Assembly: GCF_002218065.1 (NCBI RefSeq)
Contig: NZ_BDUB01000001.1
Coordinates: forward strand, 507,567-571,566
Source: Nodularia sp. NIES-3585
GTDB lineage: Bacteria; Cyanobacteriota; Cyanobacteriia; Cyanobacteriales; Nostocaceae
Length of the DNA: 64,000 bases
Reading direction: 5' to 3'
Below the pieces are notes generated by a model. That model worked only from the letters and a program-made list of their open reading frames with translations, searched no databases and was not told the DNA's origin. The translations under genes and the position numbers were made by a program. Positions 44,786-53,752 of this stretch are shown here, piece by piece; the stretch's first letter is position 1; the number at the start of each line of letters is the position of its first letter.

Positions 44786-44846
44786 TTCGGTAAACTACCA
44801 GTTCAGGTCGCGCTCGATCATTTCACCGCATAAATACGTATCAAAT

Positions 44847-45530
44847 ATGGATAAATCCCCTCCCAAGCAGCTGCTCGAAAGTATTTATGAACAACTACTA
44901 CCTAGCTTACAAATTGAAAGTGTCAATCCCCTTAATCCAGTCAAGGTTAGTTATCTGCCGCAACCCTGGCAGCTGCTTGGCGCAGGAAATTATGCCGCAG
45001 TAGTTTATCATCCTGATTACTCAGATTTAGTACTCAAAATTTATGCCCCAGGACGACCAGGCTATGAAGAAGAAGTAGAAGTCTACCGTCGCTTAGGTTC
45101 TCATCCGGCTTTCTCGGAGTGTGTATATGCCAAAGATAACTTTTTAGTTTTGAAACGGCTCTACGGAACAACCCTCTACGATTGTATGCACTTGGGTTTA
45201 CATATTCCCAAACAAGTCATACAGGACATCACTGAAGCGCTCGACTATGCTAAAAGTCGCGGACTCTATCCTCATGATGTCCACGGTCGTAATGTGATGA
45301 TGCTCGAAGGTCGAGGGTTAGTCGTAGACATCTCAGATTTCCTGCATCAAGAAGGCTGCTCAAAGTGGAATGACCTAAAAAGAGCTTATTACTGGATATA
45401 TCTCCCTATCTTTTCCCCATTTAGAATGCGCTTGTCATACTCTACCTTAGATATGATCCGCAAATGTTATCGTCTAGTAAATTCTTTCAAAAAAGCCTGT
45501 TCTCGAATAATCTTAAGATTAGCTCGGTGA
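44847..45530 (+). CDS. Protein-kinase-like protein, small
   Basis: A 227-residue protein. It has a glycine-rich loop equivalent (LLGAGNYAAVVYHPD), an ATP-lysine in LVLKIYAPG, the catalytic motif HDVHGRNVM and a metal-binding D in VVDISDF. This is the kinase core without the usual C-lobe extensions, as in bacterial lipid/LPS-kinase or Rio-like proteins. The frame is open from 44688, but the ATG at 44847 is chosen because the earlier part overlaps the IS605-like element end. The substrate is unknown. The C-terminus is basic and hydrophobic (ACSRIILRLAR). Confidence 0.7.
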   Translation: MDKSPPKQLLESIYEQLLPSLQIESVNPLNPVKVSYLPQPWQLLGAGNYAAVVYHPDYSDLVLKIYAPGRPGYEEEVEVYRRLGSHPAFSECVYAKDNFLVLKRLYGTTLYDCMHLGLHIPKQVIQDITEALDYAKSRGLYPHDVHGRNVMMLEGRGLVVDISDFLHQEGCSKWNDLKRAYYWIYLPIFSPFRMRLSYSTLDMIRKCYRLVNSFKKACSRIILRLAR

Positions 45531-45573
45531 AAAAATTTACTAAGCTGAAAAAAGCCGATTTCGCAGAAAATAT

Positions 45574-45778
45574 TTAAGAGGATGTTTGAAAAGTTTGGAG
45601 CGAATATAATATGGCTACGCTTCGCGTTAGCGATACGCTACTACACAGGCTTAATCCGCGCAGGCGAACTAATGGTAAATCGAGCTTTTTGAACCCACGA
45701 AGGTGGGTTTTGTCTGTGTAGCCGCGACTTCTAGTCGCCAGGGCTGTAATAAATTAGATTTTTCAAACAACCTCTTAA
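45574..45778. mobile_element. MITE copy 2
   Basis: The element covers 45578-45774 (197 bp). The ends GAGGATGTTTGAAAA and TTTTTCAAACAACCTC are inverted repeats with one mismatch and match copy 1 at 29494-29590. TTAA flanks both sides. The interior is different from copy 1 and carries REP-like GCGACTTCTAGTCGC and CCCACGAAGGTGGG hairpins. No coding capacity. Confidence 0.85.
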
Positions 45779-45921
45779 CTGAAAAACCACGAAATTTTAA
45801 GTGTTTCCTCTTTGGTGGAAATTTAATCTGTGCAGTAGCTCATTTTGACTCAATCTCTGATATATACGAGCATCTGGGGGTTATTTATGTGAATGAATTA
45901 ACACAGATATGCGGATATTTT

Positions 45922-46359
45922 TCAATTATTTGATTCTGGCAAAAAATCGGCTGATAAAATTTCTGTTAAGCTGTAACAACAAGTTTCCGGAAATAAAGAT
46001 AAACCTGTTTCTTTTTCGGCGCTGATGGTAGCTAGAGGATAAACTTTGTCTATAATTTCGGGAAGATGAGATTTCAGACTAGGATTTTCTTGCAGCAGTT
46101 GTTCTAAACGTAGACGTTGTTCTTTGATGGTTAATTGCCAACTGCGAGAACGGAGATTAGGCTGAAATTGCCATTTAAGTAAGTGCATAATTAAGATTTC
46201 TAATATACTGGCTAACTGTCGTTTTTCAGACAGTCCCATGTCTTCGATTTCTTCAGCAATTTTTAGCCAATCTAATTGATGTATTTGTCTTTCTCTCAAC
46301 AGATGCGCTTGCTGTTGTGTCCAAGCATAAAAATCATTTTCATGGCTGGCTGGGTTCAT
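45922..46359 (-). CDS. DUF29-family protein
   Basis: A 145-residue protein. ENDFYAWTQQQAHLLRERQI, then DWLKIAEEIEDMGLSEKRQL and HLLKWQFQPNLRSRSWQLTI, match DUF29, a family greatly expanded in cyanobacteria. The fold is all-helical. The function is unknown; copies often sit beside mobile elements, here a MITE 147 bases away. Confidence 0.9.
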   Translation of the reverse strand: MNPASHENDFYAWTQQQAHLLRERQIHQLDWLKIAEEIEDMGLSEKRQLASILEILIMHLLKWQFQPNLRSRSWQLTIKEQRLRLEQLLQENPSLKSHLPEIIDKVYPLATISAEKETGLSLFPETCCYSLTEILSADFLPESNN

Positions 46360-46500
46360 AGTTTTACCCTGAATTTTATGGCGTTTCCTCGTCTGCTTGG
46401 GTGCAAATATATATATATCTGACTTGGGATGACTTAACTTTTTAGCCGTTGTTTACAAATAAGTAGGTCAACCTAATTAAACATAAAACCTGACGATATA

Positions 46501-46531
46501 GATCCCCGACTTCTTCAAGAAGTCGGGGATC
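46501..46531. repeat. 31-bp perfect palindrome
   Basis: GATCCCCGACTTCTT and AAGAAGTCGGGGATC, with a one-base centre. It is a common dispersed cyanobacterial repeat. The rest of 46360-46705 has no gene; near 46660-46700 the sequence is A/G-rich with AGGGCAAAAGAGCAAAGGGC. No template-repeat-like copy of the adjacent variable region was found here. Confidence 0.8.
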
Positions 46532-46705
46532 TGGGTATTACGTTTTTTAAGTTTGAGGTATTTACCACTTGATTAAATGGCTAGGATTATGTATTATATT
46601 AATTAATCATCCAAAAATTAAGAAAATATTTGATCGCGCCAAGCGCAAAATGGTAAGAAGGGCAAAGAAAAAAGAGCAGAGTGCAGAGGGCAAAAGAGCA
46701 AAGGG

Positions 46706-46840
46706 CTAAAGAGTCCTCGCAGCCGCACACCTACAAGCAACCCGAAAACCGAACCTGCCGTACGCAGCGTATGGTTTACCGTAGTTGCGTACGGCAGAAC
46801 GACAGTTTACAGGAATGTTGAGCCACGAACCACCGCGCAG
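46706..46840 (-). other. Candidate DGR variable region at the 3' end of the kinase-FGE gene
   Basis: The coding strand has constant blocks GGTGGTTCGTGG, TGTCGTTCTGCC and GGTTTTCGGGTTGCTTGTAG, then GCGGCTGCGAGGACTCTTTA. They enclose codons that are AAC/AAT-rich in DGR templates but mixed here (CTC AAC ATT; TAC GGT AAA; GCT GCG TAC). The block ends at the stop codon. No template repeat and no reverse transcriptase gene were found in the window. Confidence 0.6.
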
Positions 46841-48550
46841 CAGCCGGAAGTCATAATAATAACTTAACCAAGCGCTACCGTCTGCGGGTGCATTATTATA
46901 ATTTTCGTGCCACTCATCCTGACACCATTCCCATATATTACCACACATATCATATAAACCAAAGGGGTTGGCAGGAAATTTTCCCACATCGGTTGTTTGC
47001 TCTCGATATTCACCCTTTGGTGCAGAACGATAAGTGTAATTTGCCAAATCCGTGGTAATTGTGTCACCAAAATAAAACGGCGTAGTCGTTCCCGCCCGAC
47101 AAGCATATTCCCATTCAGCTTCACTGGGTAAGCGATAGGTTTTTCCAGTCTTTCTAGATAGTCGGGCGCAAAACTCCACAGCGTCATTCCAAGAAACCGT
47201 TTCTACGGGTCGATTAGCACCTTTAAAATGGGATGGGTCGCGATTTAAATCAATCTTAACTTGATCAAAATTGGCAACTGCTGCCCATTGAGCTTGAGTG
47301 ACAGTAAATTTCCCCATGAAAAAGTCTCGAATGGTGACGCTGTGCTGGGGACTTTCATGGTCATATCGTCCTGGCTCATTTTCTGGCGAACCCATGAGAA
47401 ATGTACCCCCAGGAATTTTCACCATATCTATAACTACACCATTACCTAAGTTTTCTGTAAAAGACTCAGCGCGTCCCCAACGGCGTTTAATATCATAGCT
47501 TTTCCCTCCTCTACCAAACCAACCTTTATTTGTTACCGTTATGGTAGCCGTTTCAAATTCAAATGGCTGAGTTTGAATACTTGGGGGAGAAGGAGGCTGA
47601 GTTTGAATACTTGTGGGAGACGGCGGTGGAGTTTGAATACTTGGGGGAGAAGGATATTTAGATGATTTTCTTTCCGCTTGTTGTTTAACATCTGCAACAG
47701 ACTGAAAACGATGCTTGGCGATGGGATGGGCTAACTTATTCAAAATATTACCCAATTCATCACTGACCACATTCCCATTCAAATAATCCCGCCATACCCA
47801 TTCTCCTTCTAGGGGACTATATAAATCAAAGGGGCTAATTCCTGTTAATAAATGTAAACAAGTCACCCCTAAACTATATAAATCACTGATAAAAAATGGT
47901 TTCCCCATAGACTGTTCAGGAGCGCAATATTCCGCCGACCCGATAATTGTTTCTGTGGCTGTGCGCTGCTGTTGCTTTACTACCTTAGCCGCGCCAAAGT
48001 CTACTAAAAATAACTTGTTGTTACTGCTGCACCGGATGATATTTTCTGGTTTAATATCTCGATGAATTACTTGTTTACTATGGACAAATTCTAGGATTTC
48101 TAATATTTCTAGTAATAATTCTCTAATCTGTTTTTCAGAAAACACACCATTATTATCTAACTCGGCTTGTAGGGTGTTTCCTTGCACAAATTCTTGCACT
48201 AAATATTGACGATTATCTACGATAAAATAAGCCATCAACTCAGGAATTTGTGGATGTTTCCCTAACTCTTCTAATCGTTGTGCTTCCTGTGCAAATAACT
48301 GGGATGCTCTTTCAATGCTATCTGTCCCCTGCGCCTGGGGTAAAAACTGTTTGATTACACAATAGGGTTGGGACGGTTTATATTGATCTGTAGCTATAAA
48401 TGTGCGACCAAAACCACCTTGACCTAAAATTGATCGGGGTATGTACCTTTCGGTCAGCACTAACTTATTACCGCATTTCTGACAGTATTGAGAATTATCG
48501 GGGTTGGGGTGCAGACAGTCTGGGTTCAGACAGTAGATTATGTTCATCAT
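46706..48550 (-). CDS. Ser/Thr protein kinase with C-terminal formylglycine-generating-enzyme-like (C-type lectin) domain; probable DGR target
   Basis: A 614-residue protein. An N-terminal zinc ribbon (CLNPDCLHP...YCQKCGNK) is followed by a kinase domain (about 38-300) with [15 protein letters not shown] and the complete HRDIKPEN and VDFGAAK motifs. A Pro-rich repeat linker (SPPSIQTPPPSPTSIQTQPP) leads to an FGE/SUMF1-type domain (about 380-614; MVKIPGGTFLMGSPENEPG). The last 45 residues (LLRGGSWLNIPVNCRSAVRN, then GFRVACRCAAARTL) have the architecture of DGR variable regions. A stress or surface signal sensor with a diversified binding face is inferred. Confidence 0.88.
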   Translation of the reverse strand: MMNIIYCLNPDCLHPNPDNSQYCQKCGNKLVLTERYIPRSILGQGGFGRTFIATDQYKPSQPYCVIKQFLPQAQGTDSIERASQLFAQEAQRLEELGKHPQIPELMAYFIVDNRQYLVQEFVQGNTLQAELDNNGVFSEKQIRELLLEILEILEFVHSKQVIHRDIKPENIIRCSSNNKLFLVDFGAAKVVKQQQRTATETIIGSAEYCAPEQSMGKPFFISDLYSLGVTCLHLLTGISPFDLYSPLEGEWVWRDYLNGNVVSDELGNILNKLAHPIAKHRFQSVADVKQQAERKSSKYPSPPSIQTPPPSPTSIQTQPPSPPSIQTQPFEFETATITVTNKGWFGRGGKSYDIKRRWGRAESFTENLGNGVVIDMVKIPGGTFLMGSPENEPGRYDHESPQHSVTIRDFFMGKFTVTQAQWAAVANFDQVKIDLNRDPSHFKGANRPVETVSWNDAVEFCARLSRKTGKTYRLPSEAEWEYACRAGTTTPFYFGDTITTDLANYTYRSAPKGEYREQTTDVGKFPANPFGLYDMCGNIWEWCQDEWHENYNNAPADGSAWLSYYYDFRLLRGGSWLNIPVNCRSAVRNYGKPYAAYGRFGFRVACRCAAARTL

Positions 48551-48782
48551 GTCTGGGGGTGAGGATTGTGGGGATTAGGTGAGGGTGGTGATATTTTGTT
48601 ACCCAAAAGCATTATACACACAATCTGAGTGTTATTAGCTACCCCGCTACTGCAAAAGCGATGCTCTCAAGAAACAGATTTTAAAACCCGTTACCAGATA
48701 AAAATTTCCTGTTTTCACATATTTATGAAACGAACCACGCTGGCGCTAGCTTCTCCCTTTGGGCTATGGTGTACACACATCA

Positions 48783-48828
48783 TAAGACCCCACCCCTAAC
48801 CCCTCCCCGCAAGCGAGGAGGGGAACTA
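48783..48828. repeat. REP-like repeat (same family as in ileS)
   Basis: AAGACCCCACCCCTAACCCC, then TCCCCGCAAGCGAGGAGGGG. It matches the ileS insertion at 2498 and the copy at 4689 in inverse. The rest of 48551-49027 holds other repeat pieces (TTTGCGCCTTTGCGCC; GAACCACGCTGGCGCTAGC) and no gene. Confidence 0.8.
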
Positions 48829-49027
48829 GATTTCCGGCTTTGCTGAACTAAGATATGAAATCTCAAAATTACCTTTCTTTTTCTTCCTACCTTTGCGCCT
48901 TTGCGCCTAACGTACTCCGTACTTCGCTTCGCTGATGCGTGAACCTAATTCATATTTAAAATCAGCAACGCCAGATTTCCGCTTAAATCTTGTTTTTAAG
49001 TCAATTAATTTTGCAGAATATATATAC

Positions 49028-50758
49028 CTAAAAACCCAAGTCAGCTTTTGCTAATTCCGCCGCAGCAAATACTTCTGCATCTGGTTTTTCTTCCCAAGCG
49101 GGGTCACCGATTTCTGCATAGAAAGTTGCGTCATAAGGACGAGTTTTCACAACCACCGGCATGGGGACTGCATGACCTAAAATTAAGGCTTGTTGTTTTG
49201 AATCTAATTTGGCTAATACTGACCGCAAACCACCCGCACCAGATACACCTGTAAAAATGGCATCAATATCTTTATCATCATTGAGCAAAGCAGTGATCCG
49301 AGTCCCAATTTGAGACATCACTTCATTATCAATCCCTGATGGACGTTGGTCTACAACTAACAAAGTCACAAAATATTTTCGCAGTTCCCTGGCGATAGTC
49401 CCAAAGATTGTACTTTGTACCACTCCTGGGTCAAGGAAACGGTGCGCCTCTTCAATTGTAATCATTAATGGCGTGGGGCGATCGCATGGATTTTTGCTTT
49501 GTAAAAATGTATCGGCTTTTTTGACATAATGTGCATGAATCCGTCTGGTGATCATGTTAGTCACCAACATATAAGAAAGCATATTAGACTGAGAACCAAA
49601 TTCTATAACTACGTTCTTCCCAGCTTCCAAAGACTGCACTATTTTACTAATATAATTTTGGGGGCAAACTCCGCGCATATACTTTAAGCTATCCATGCGG
49701 AGGAGTTTACGCTGTAATCCCATAATCGAACCTTTATGTCCCCGCTTTTCGTCGCAGAACATTTCGATTTCTTCGTTAGTCATATTTAGCAATTGGACTA
49801 TCCAAGATTTGCCAAATTCGCTATACAAAATATTCGCGTTATCTAAAGCTGCATCCGATAATCCTAAATCTCGACTGCATAACTTGATATCTTCAACTTC
49901 CACTTGCTCATAACTCAAATATAGTTCTTGAGCATCACGCACACCCCGACGCTTTGTAGATTCAGGATCAAGGGTGTAAACTTCTACTTTACCAGGAAAT
50001 AGTTGCTTTAAGCCTTTAACAGTATTCACGTTTTTACCTTCGGCTACAGCTTCCCAGCCATATTCAGAGTGCATATCAAATATCAAGTTTACCGCGGCAT
50101 TCTTCCGAATTACCCCAGCTAAAAGTAAGCGAGTGAGAAAGGATTTCCCAGTCCCCGATTTCCCAAATACGCCATTACTCCGTTCAACGAAGCGGTTTAA
50201 ATCGATACAAACTGGCACATCCATATCTAAGGGTTTACCGATAGAAAAATTTCGCCTGTGGGGGTCATCTTCCCAACCAAACACGCGGCGAAAATCATCA
50301 ACACTGGCTTCGTAAACTTGGCTAAAGTGACTGGGAATCGTTTTAACTGGTAACAATTCCATCGTAGTGCTAGTTTGAGCCTGAAAAGACGCTAAACCAG
50401 TTACTGATGGCACAAAACCGTTAGCCGATTTACCATTACTTGAGGATAAAGATTCATCAGATTCGGGAGTGAACATCAACATCGGTGAGAGGTTGATAGT
50501 ACCATAAGTACCACTGCCGGCTAAAACTTCTCGTAAAAAAGTGTCTTCCCAACCGGGCGGATTAGCAATAATGCGGTCATTGGCAGTTCCCAATGCTACA
50601 TCTGTCAGCATACAGAAAAAGCGCGATCGCAGTCCATGCACAACTAAAAATTTACCCACCCGCATATCTTCAACCGAAATATCCGGGTGTAGTCGTACTT
50701 CTAATCCCCCAGTCAGAGAACCTTCTATTACCGAACCTAATGGTTGTGCCGAATTCAT
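49028..50758 (-). CDS. HerA-type ATP-binding protein (DUF87)
   Basis: A 576-residue ATPase. The N-terminus is a HAS-barrel-like beta domain (GSVIEGSLTGGLEVRLHPDI). Walker A is SNGVFGKSGTGKSFLTRLLL near residue 200; Walker B is TPLMITIEEAHRFLDPG; the arginine-finger region is near VVDQRPSGIDNEVMSQIGTR. This is the HerA/FtsK-like motor superfamily that drives DNA or protein movement. No NurA nuclease partner lies beside it, so the biological process is open. It stands alone with repeats on one side. Confidence 0.85.
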   Translation of the reverse strand: MNSAQPLGSVIEGSLTGGLEVRLHPDISVEDMRVGKFLVVHGLRSRFFCMLTDVALGTANDRIIANPPGWEDTFLREVLAGSGTYGTINLSPMLMFTPESDESLSSSNGKSANGFVPSVTGLASFQAQTSTTMELLPVKTIPSHFSQVYEASVDDFRRVFGWEDDPHRRNFSIGKPLDMDVPVCIDLNRFVERSNGVFGKSGTGKSFLTRLLLAGVIRKNAAVNLIFDMHSEYGWEAVAEGKNVNTVKGLKQLFPGKVEVYTLDPESTKRRGVRDAQELYLSYEQVEVEDIKLCSRDLGLSDAALDNANILYSEFGKSWIVQLLNMTNEEIEMFCDEKRGHKGSIMGLQRKLLRMDSLKYMRGVCPQNYISKIVQSLEAGKNVVIEFGSQSNMLSYMLVTNMITRRIHAHYVKKADTFLQSKNPCDRPTPLMITIEEAHRFLDPGVVQSTIFGTIARELRKYFVTLLVVDQRPSGIDNEVMSQIGTRITALLNDDKDIDAIFTGVSGAGGLRSVLAKLDSKQQALILGHAVPMPVVVKTRPYDATFYAEIGDPAWEEKPDAEVFAAAELAKADLGF

Positions 50759-50897
50759 ATCTTACGTGCGGAGAACTTGATCATAAGTCTCTATAGTTAT
50801 GGTTTCTGATCAATGAACCACAGAGGCACAGAGAACACTCAGAAGTCAGGAACAGAGAGGTTTTTTACAGTTGTTCCTCAGCCCATCATCCCATCAT

Positions 50898-51689
50898 CTA
50901 TTCAATTTGAATAGCAGTTGGTGCTGATCCAGCGGGCGGTAAACTAATTAATGGTTTACGGAATTGAGCATACAAGCGATCGCGCCAAGTAAAGAATAGT
51001 TCATAATTAGGATTATCTGCTAACCCTGGGACACCTTTACCTCGCAAACCTGCTGGTAAATCAAGATAAGGGGCTTCGGGGAATTTCAACAATATTGATA
51101 AACTAGCCACTGCTAAGTCAGCTAAGGTTGGCTCATCTCCGGTTAAATAGGGACTATCTGCTAATATTAGTGTTAACGCTTCCAAGTCTTGTTTCAAGTC
51201 CGCGATCGCTGATTTGATCACATCTGGACTATAACCCACTCCAAAACCCAAAACAGTCAACACATCACTGGGTACACCTGCAACTAGACTTTTGAATATA
51301 TCAGGTGTGGAATTAGGTAATAAAGACTTGCGGAAATTTTGGTCTTGACTAATGGCCGAAAAAAGCGCCTTTCTCCCTTTGACACCAATGGACTCATCAG
51401 CCCATTCTTCCATCAATAAGCATAAACCCCGTCGCTTCGGATCTTCAGGTATTAGTGGCCGCCCAGGATATTCTAAATCTAAATATTTAGCAATTTCTGT
51501 AGAATCAACAATATATCTACTACCGTCCTTTAAAACAGGCACTTGTTTTTGTCCAGTCAGGCGGAATAAATCTACCTGTCCCATTCCCGGTGTAACTTCT
51601 ACCTTACGGTAATCTAGCCCTTTATAATCTAGGATTAACCGCACTTTTTCTGAGTAGTGAGATAATTCCCATTGGTATAATTCTAGCAT
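50898..51689 (-). CDS. Glutathione S-transferase family protein
   Basis: A 263-residue protein. The N-terminal thioredoxin-like domain is LELYQWELSHYSEKVRLILD, with GQKQVPVLKDGSRYIVDSTE giving the cis-proline and the glutathione-binding (D/E)S motif. The C-terminal helical domain contains YLTGDEPTLADLAVASLSIL, the N-capping-box region. A serine (SHYSEKV) probably stands in for the catalytic cysteine or tyrosine. It probably acts in detoxification or as a peroxide-responsive enzyme; the substrate is unknown. Confidence 0.88.
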   Translation of the reverse strand: MLELYQWELSHYSEKVRLILDYKGLDYRKVEVTPGMGQVDLFRLTGQKQVPVLKDGSRYIVDSTEIAKYLDLEYPGRPLIPEDPKRRGLCLLMEEWADESIGVKGRKALFSAISQDQNFRKSLLPNSTPDIFKSLVAGVPSDVLTVLGFGVGYSPDVIKSAIADLKQDLEALTLILADSPYLTGDEPTLADLAVASLSILLKFPEAPYLDLPAGLRGKGVPGLADNPNYELFFTWRDRLYAQFRKPLISLPPAGSAPTAIQIE

Positions 51690-52055
51690 AATCTATACTT
51701 TTCACAGATTCATAGCACAATGCTCTCATTGTATCTTTAGTTCAAGTAATTTTCCTGATCAAATCAGCACTTCATCTGCAAATCTTCCGACAAAATAGGC
51801 AACTATTGGCTAATTGTAGGTAATTAGGTGATTTATCTGAAAAATTTATTCTCTGAATGATTAAAATATTAAATAAACCAAGTGAATGGATAAATATACT
51901 CACGTTAGGTTATTTCGAGATTCAGGTGTTCAAAAACATAAAGACTAACAAATAGTCCTTTTCACCAAGAATCTAGATGCTGATTTTAGATATTTCCCAT
52001 ATGAAGTGTTATAAATCTTTATGTGACCTGTAAAACTGAAAGAAAAACAAAATTT
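51690..52055. other. Intergenic region between GST and fasciclin genes
   Basis: 366 AT-rich bases with divergent promoters for both genes. No repeats or RNA features stand out. The open frame of the fasciclin gene extends back to a GTG at 52023, which is not used. Confidence 0.5.
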
Positions 52056-52751
52056 ATGAAGGCAAATTACAGCAGATTGTTGACCAAGTTGGCAGGAGTA
52101 GTAGGTTTAGCGAGCGTTAGTCTCCTAATCACTCTACCATCTGGAGCCAATGAAGTCAGCAATAATTTAGTAGCCCAGGCAAGTAGTGGAGCATTAAATC
52201 CTCGACCCAGTATTTTCAATGAGCCTCCCTATAACCGTGGTACTCGGTCTACCCCTGACGCTCCCGATACACCACGCACCCCCAGAGTAACACCCCCCGC
52301 AACTCCTCCGGGAACAGGGACACCTGGTGGAACTCAAAATCAAACCTTGTTATCATTGGCAGAGTCCAGCCCTAACTTTAAAACCTTAACCGCAGCTTTA
52401 AAAGCAGCCGGATTGACAGACGCTTTGCAAGGTCAAAATAACTTAACGGTTTTTGCTCCCACTGATGCTGCATTTGCCAAATTACCGCAAGATGCTGTGA
52501 GAGATTTGTTGAAGCCAGAAAATAAAGAAATTTTGCTGAAGCTATTAACCTACCATGTTGTCAGCGGTACAGTTTTATCTACTGATTTGTCATCTGGCGA
52601 AGTAAAAAGCCTTGAAGGCGGTGCAATCACTGTCAAAGTAAGTCCTAATGGTGTCATGATCAATGATGCCAACGTAGTTCAGGCAGATATTAAAGGTAGT
52701 AATGGTGTCATACACGCCATTGATCAGGTGATTTTGCCTCCTGACTTGTAG
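52056..52751 (+). CDS. Secreted fasciclin (FAS1)-domain protein
   Basis: A 231-residue protein. A signal peptide (KLAGVVGLASVSLLITLPSG, cleavage near residue 33) precedes a Pro/Thr-rich linker (PDAPDTPRTPRVTPPATPPG). One FAS1 domain follows: SLAESSPNFKTLTAALKAAG, LTVFAPTDAAFAKLPQDAV and a C-terminal NVVQADIKGSNGVIHAIDQV. FAS1 proteins mediate adhesion or are exported to the extracellular matrix. The ATG at 52056 gives the signal peptide; an upstream GTG at 52023 does not. Confidence 0.92.
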   Translation: MKANYSRLLTKLAGVVGLASVSLLITLPSGANEVSNNLVAQASSGALNPRPSIFNEPPYNRGTRSTPDAPDTPRTPRVTPPATPPGTGTPGGTQNQTLLSLAESSPNFKTLTAALKAAGLTDALQGQNNLTVFAPTDAAFAKLPQDAVRDLLKPENKEILLKLLTYHVVSGTVLSTDLSSGEVKSLEGGAITVKVSPNGVMINDANVVQADIKGSNGVIHAIDQVILPPDL

Positions 52752-52802
52752 ATTGGAAGCAGAGGTACAATCGTCTCACCATAGACATCTCCGACAAAAA
52801 TT

Positions 52803-52830
52803 GTAGAGAAGTTCCATGGAACTTCTCTAT
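52803..52830. repeat. GTAGAGA..TCTCTAT palindrome
   Basis: GTAGAGAAGTTCCATGGAAC followed by TTCTCTAT; same dispersed family as 16541 and 19987. Two GGGTTCTCGAAA-type direct repeats follow at 52831-52860. Confidence 0.8.
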
Positions 52831-52913
52831 AAGGGTTCTCGAAATAAGGGTTCTCGAAAACGGATATTTAATTTTCACCAGATGTCTAATTAAGATCCTA
52901 GCTAGGATAAAGT

Positions 52914-52946
52914 CCCGTTCAGATGTTGAATCTGTTCGGGATTTTT
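52914..52946 (+). terminator. Probable intrinsic terminator after the fasciclin gene
   Basis: CCCGTTCAGAT and ATCTGTTCGGG pair around a GTTGA loop (9 pairs with a two-base internal loop), then ATTTTT. It lies 160 bases after the fasciclin stop, with a repeat in between. Confidence 0.6.
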
Positions 52947-53019
52947 CTGTAATGTTGTCAAACAATTTTGGATTTTAGATTTTAGTTCGACCCCCAGATC
53001 AATCTGGCTGGGGGCTTGT

Positions 53020-53286
53020 ACCATTAAGCAACTATTTGGTAATATTACAATATCTACCAAAAGGGGGGTAGACTTGGAAACCGAAATAAGCGTTAGCTTA
53101 ACATAACTTTTTATAACAGTTTTTTAGCTTCCCACCTAATCATTAAAATTATGTGTCACAATCGTGATGAGAATTAATTCGGCGACAGCGTTTGTTTTTA
53201 GTATTGACAGGCTTTTTCCTTGTGGTATGTACAGACTTATCTCCGAAATCTAAATCTCTACATCTTTGTGATTTTGGAGACTATCA
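53020..53286 (+). promoter_or_regulatory. Upstream region of the RNA-binding-protein gene
   Basis: About 270 bases upstream of the rbp gene with no other gene. Cyanobacterial rbp genes are often cold-induced and have long AT-rich leaders; this region is AT-rich and has TTTTTATAACAG-type stretches and GGAG close to the start. A GACCCCCAGATCAATCTGGC, then TGGGGG, hairpin lies just before, at 52989-53013. No defined element is recognised. Confidence 0.4.
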
Positions 53287-53589
53287 ATGTCAATTTATAT
53301 AGGCAATCTATCTTACGACGTTACCCAAGACGCTCTAAGTGGTGTTTTTGCAGAATACGGTACTGTAAGACGGGTTCAAATACCTACTGACCGTGAAACA
53401 GGTCGTGTACGTGGCTTTGCTTTTGTCGAAATGGGTTCAGATGCTGAAGAAACAGCAGCCATTGAAGCGCTAGATGGTGCTGAATGGATGGGACGCGATT
53501 TGAAAGTGAATAAAGCTAAACCCAAGGAAGACAGAGGCGGTTCCTTTGGTGGTAGCCGGGGCGGTGGTGGCTCCCGCGATCGCTATTAA
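53287..53589 (+). CDS. RRM-domain RNA-binding protein (cyanobacterial Rbp)
   Basis: A 100-residue protein. One RRM covers residues 1-80: RNP2 is IYIGNLS and RNP1 is RGFAFVEM. A short Gly/Arg/Ser tail follows (GGSFGGSRGGGGSRDRY). Such proteins bind RNA, and many are cold-shock-induced in Anabaena. GGAG is 8 bases before the ATG. A strong terminator follows at 53682. A convergent hli gene lies 163 bases downstream. Confidence 0.93.
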   Translation: MSIYIGNLSYDVTQDALSGVFAEYGTVRRVQIPTDRETGRVRGFAFVEMGSDAEETAAIEALDGAEWMGRDLKVNKAKPKEDRGGSFGGSRGGGGSRDRY

Positions 53590-53681
53590 TAAGCAGGAAG
53601 CGGGGGAGAAAAACTTCCCAACTCCCACGTAGTGATTAATTTATTTTCCCAGGTGTGAAAACCAAGGATTAAATACTTAAA

Positions 53682-53717
53682 CTCCGAACGAGGCCCAAGC
53701 CATGTTCGGAGCTTTTT
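53682..53717 (+). terminator. Intrinsic terminator of rbp
   Basis: CTCCGAAC pairs perfectly with GTTCGGAG around a 14-base loop, then CTTTTTAG. It lies 93 bases after the rbp stop. On the other strand it could also serve the convergent hli gene. Confidence 0.75.
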
Positions 53718-53752
53718 AGTTTTTAAGTAAAACTGGAAAACCCTATATCAAT

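Noticed and set aside
45703-45933. 76-codon plus-strand frame
   Set aside because: Begins inside a MITE and overlaps the end of the DUF29 gene on the other strand.
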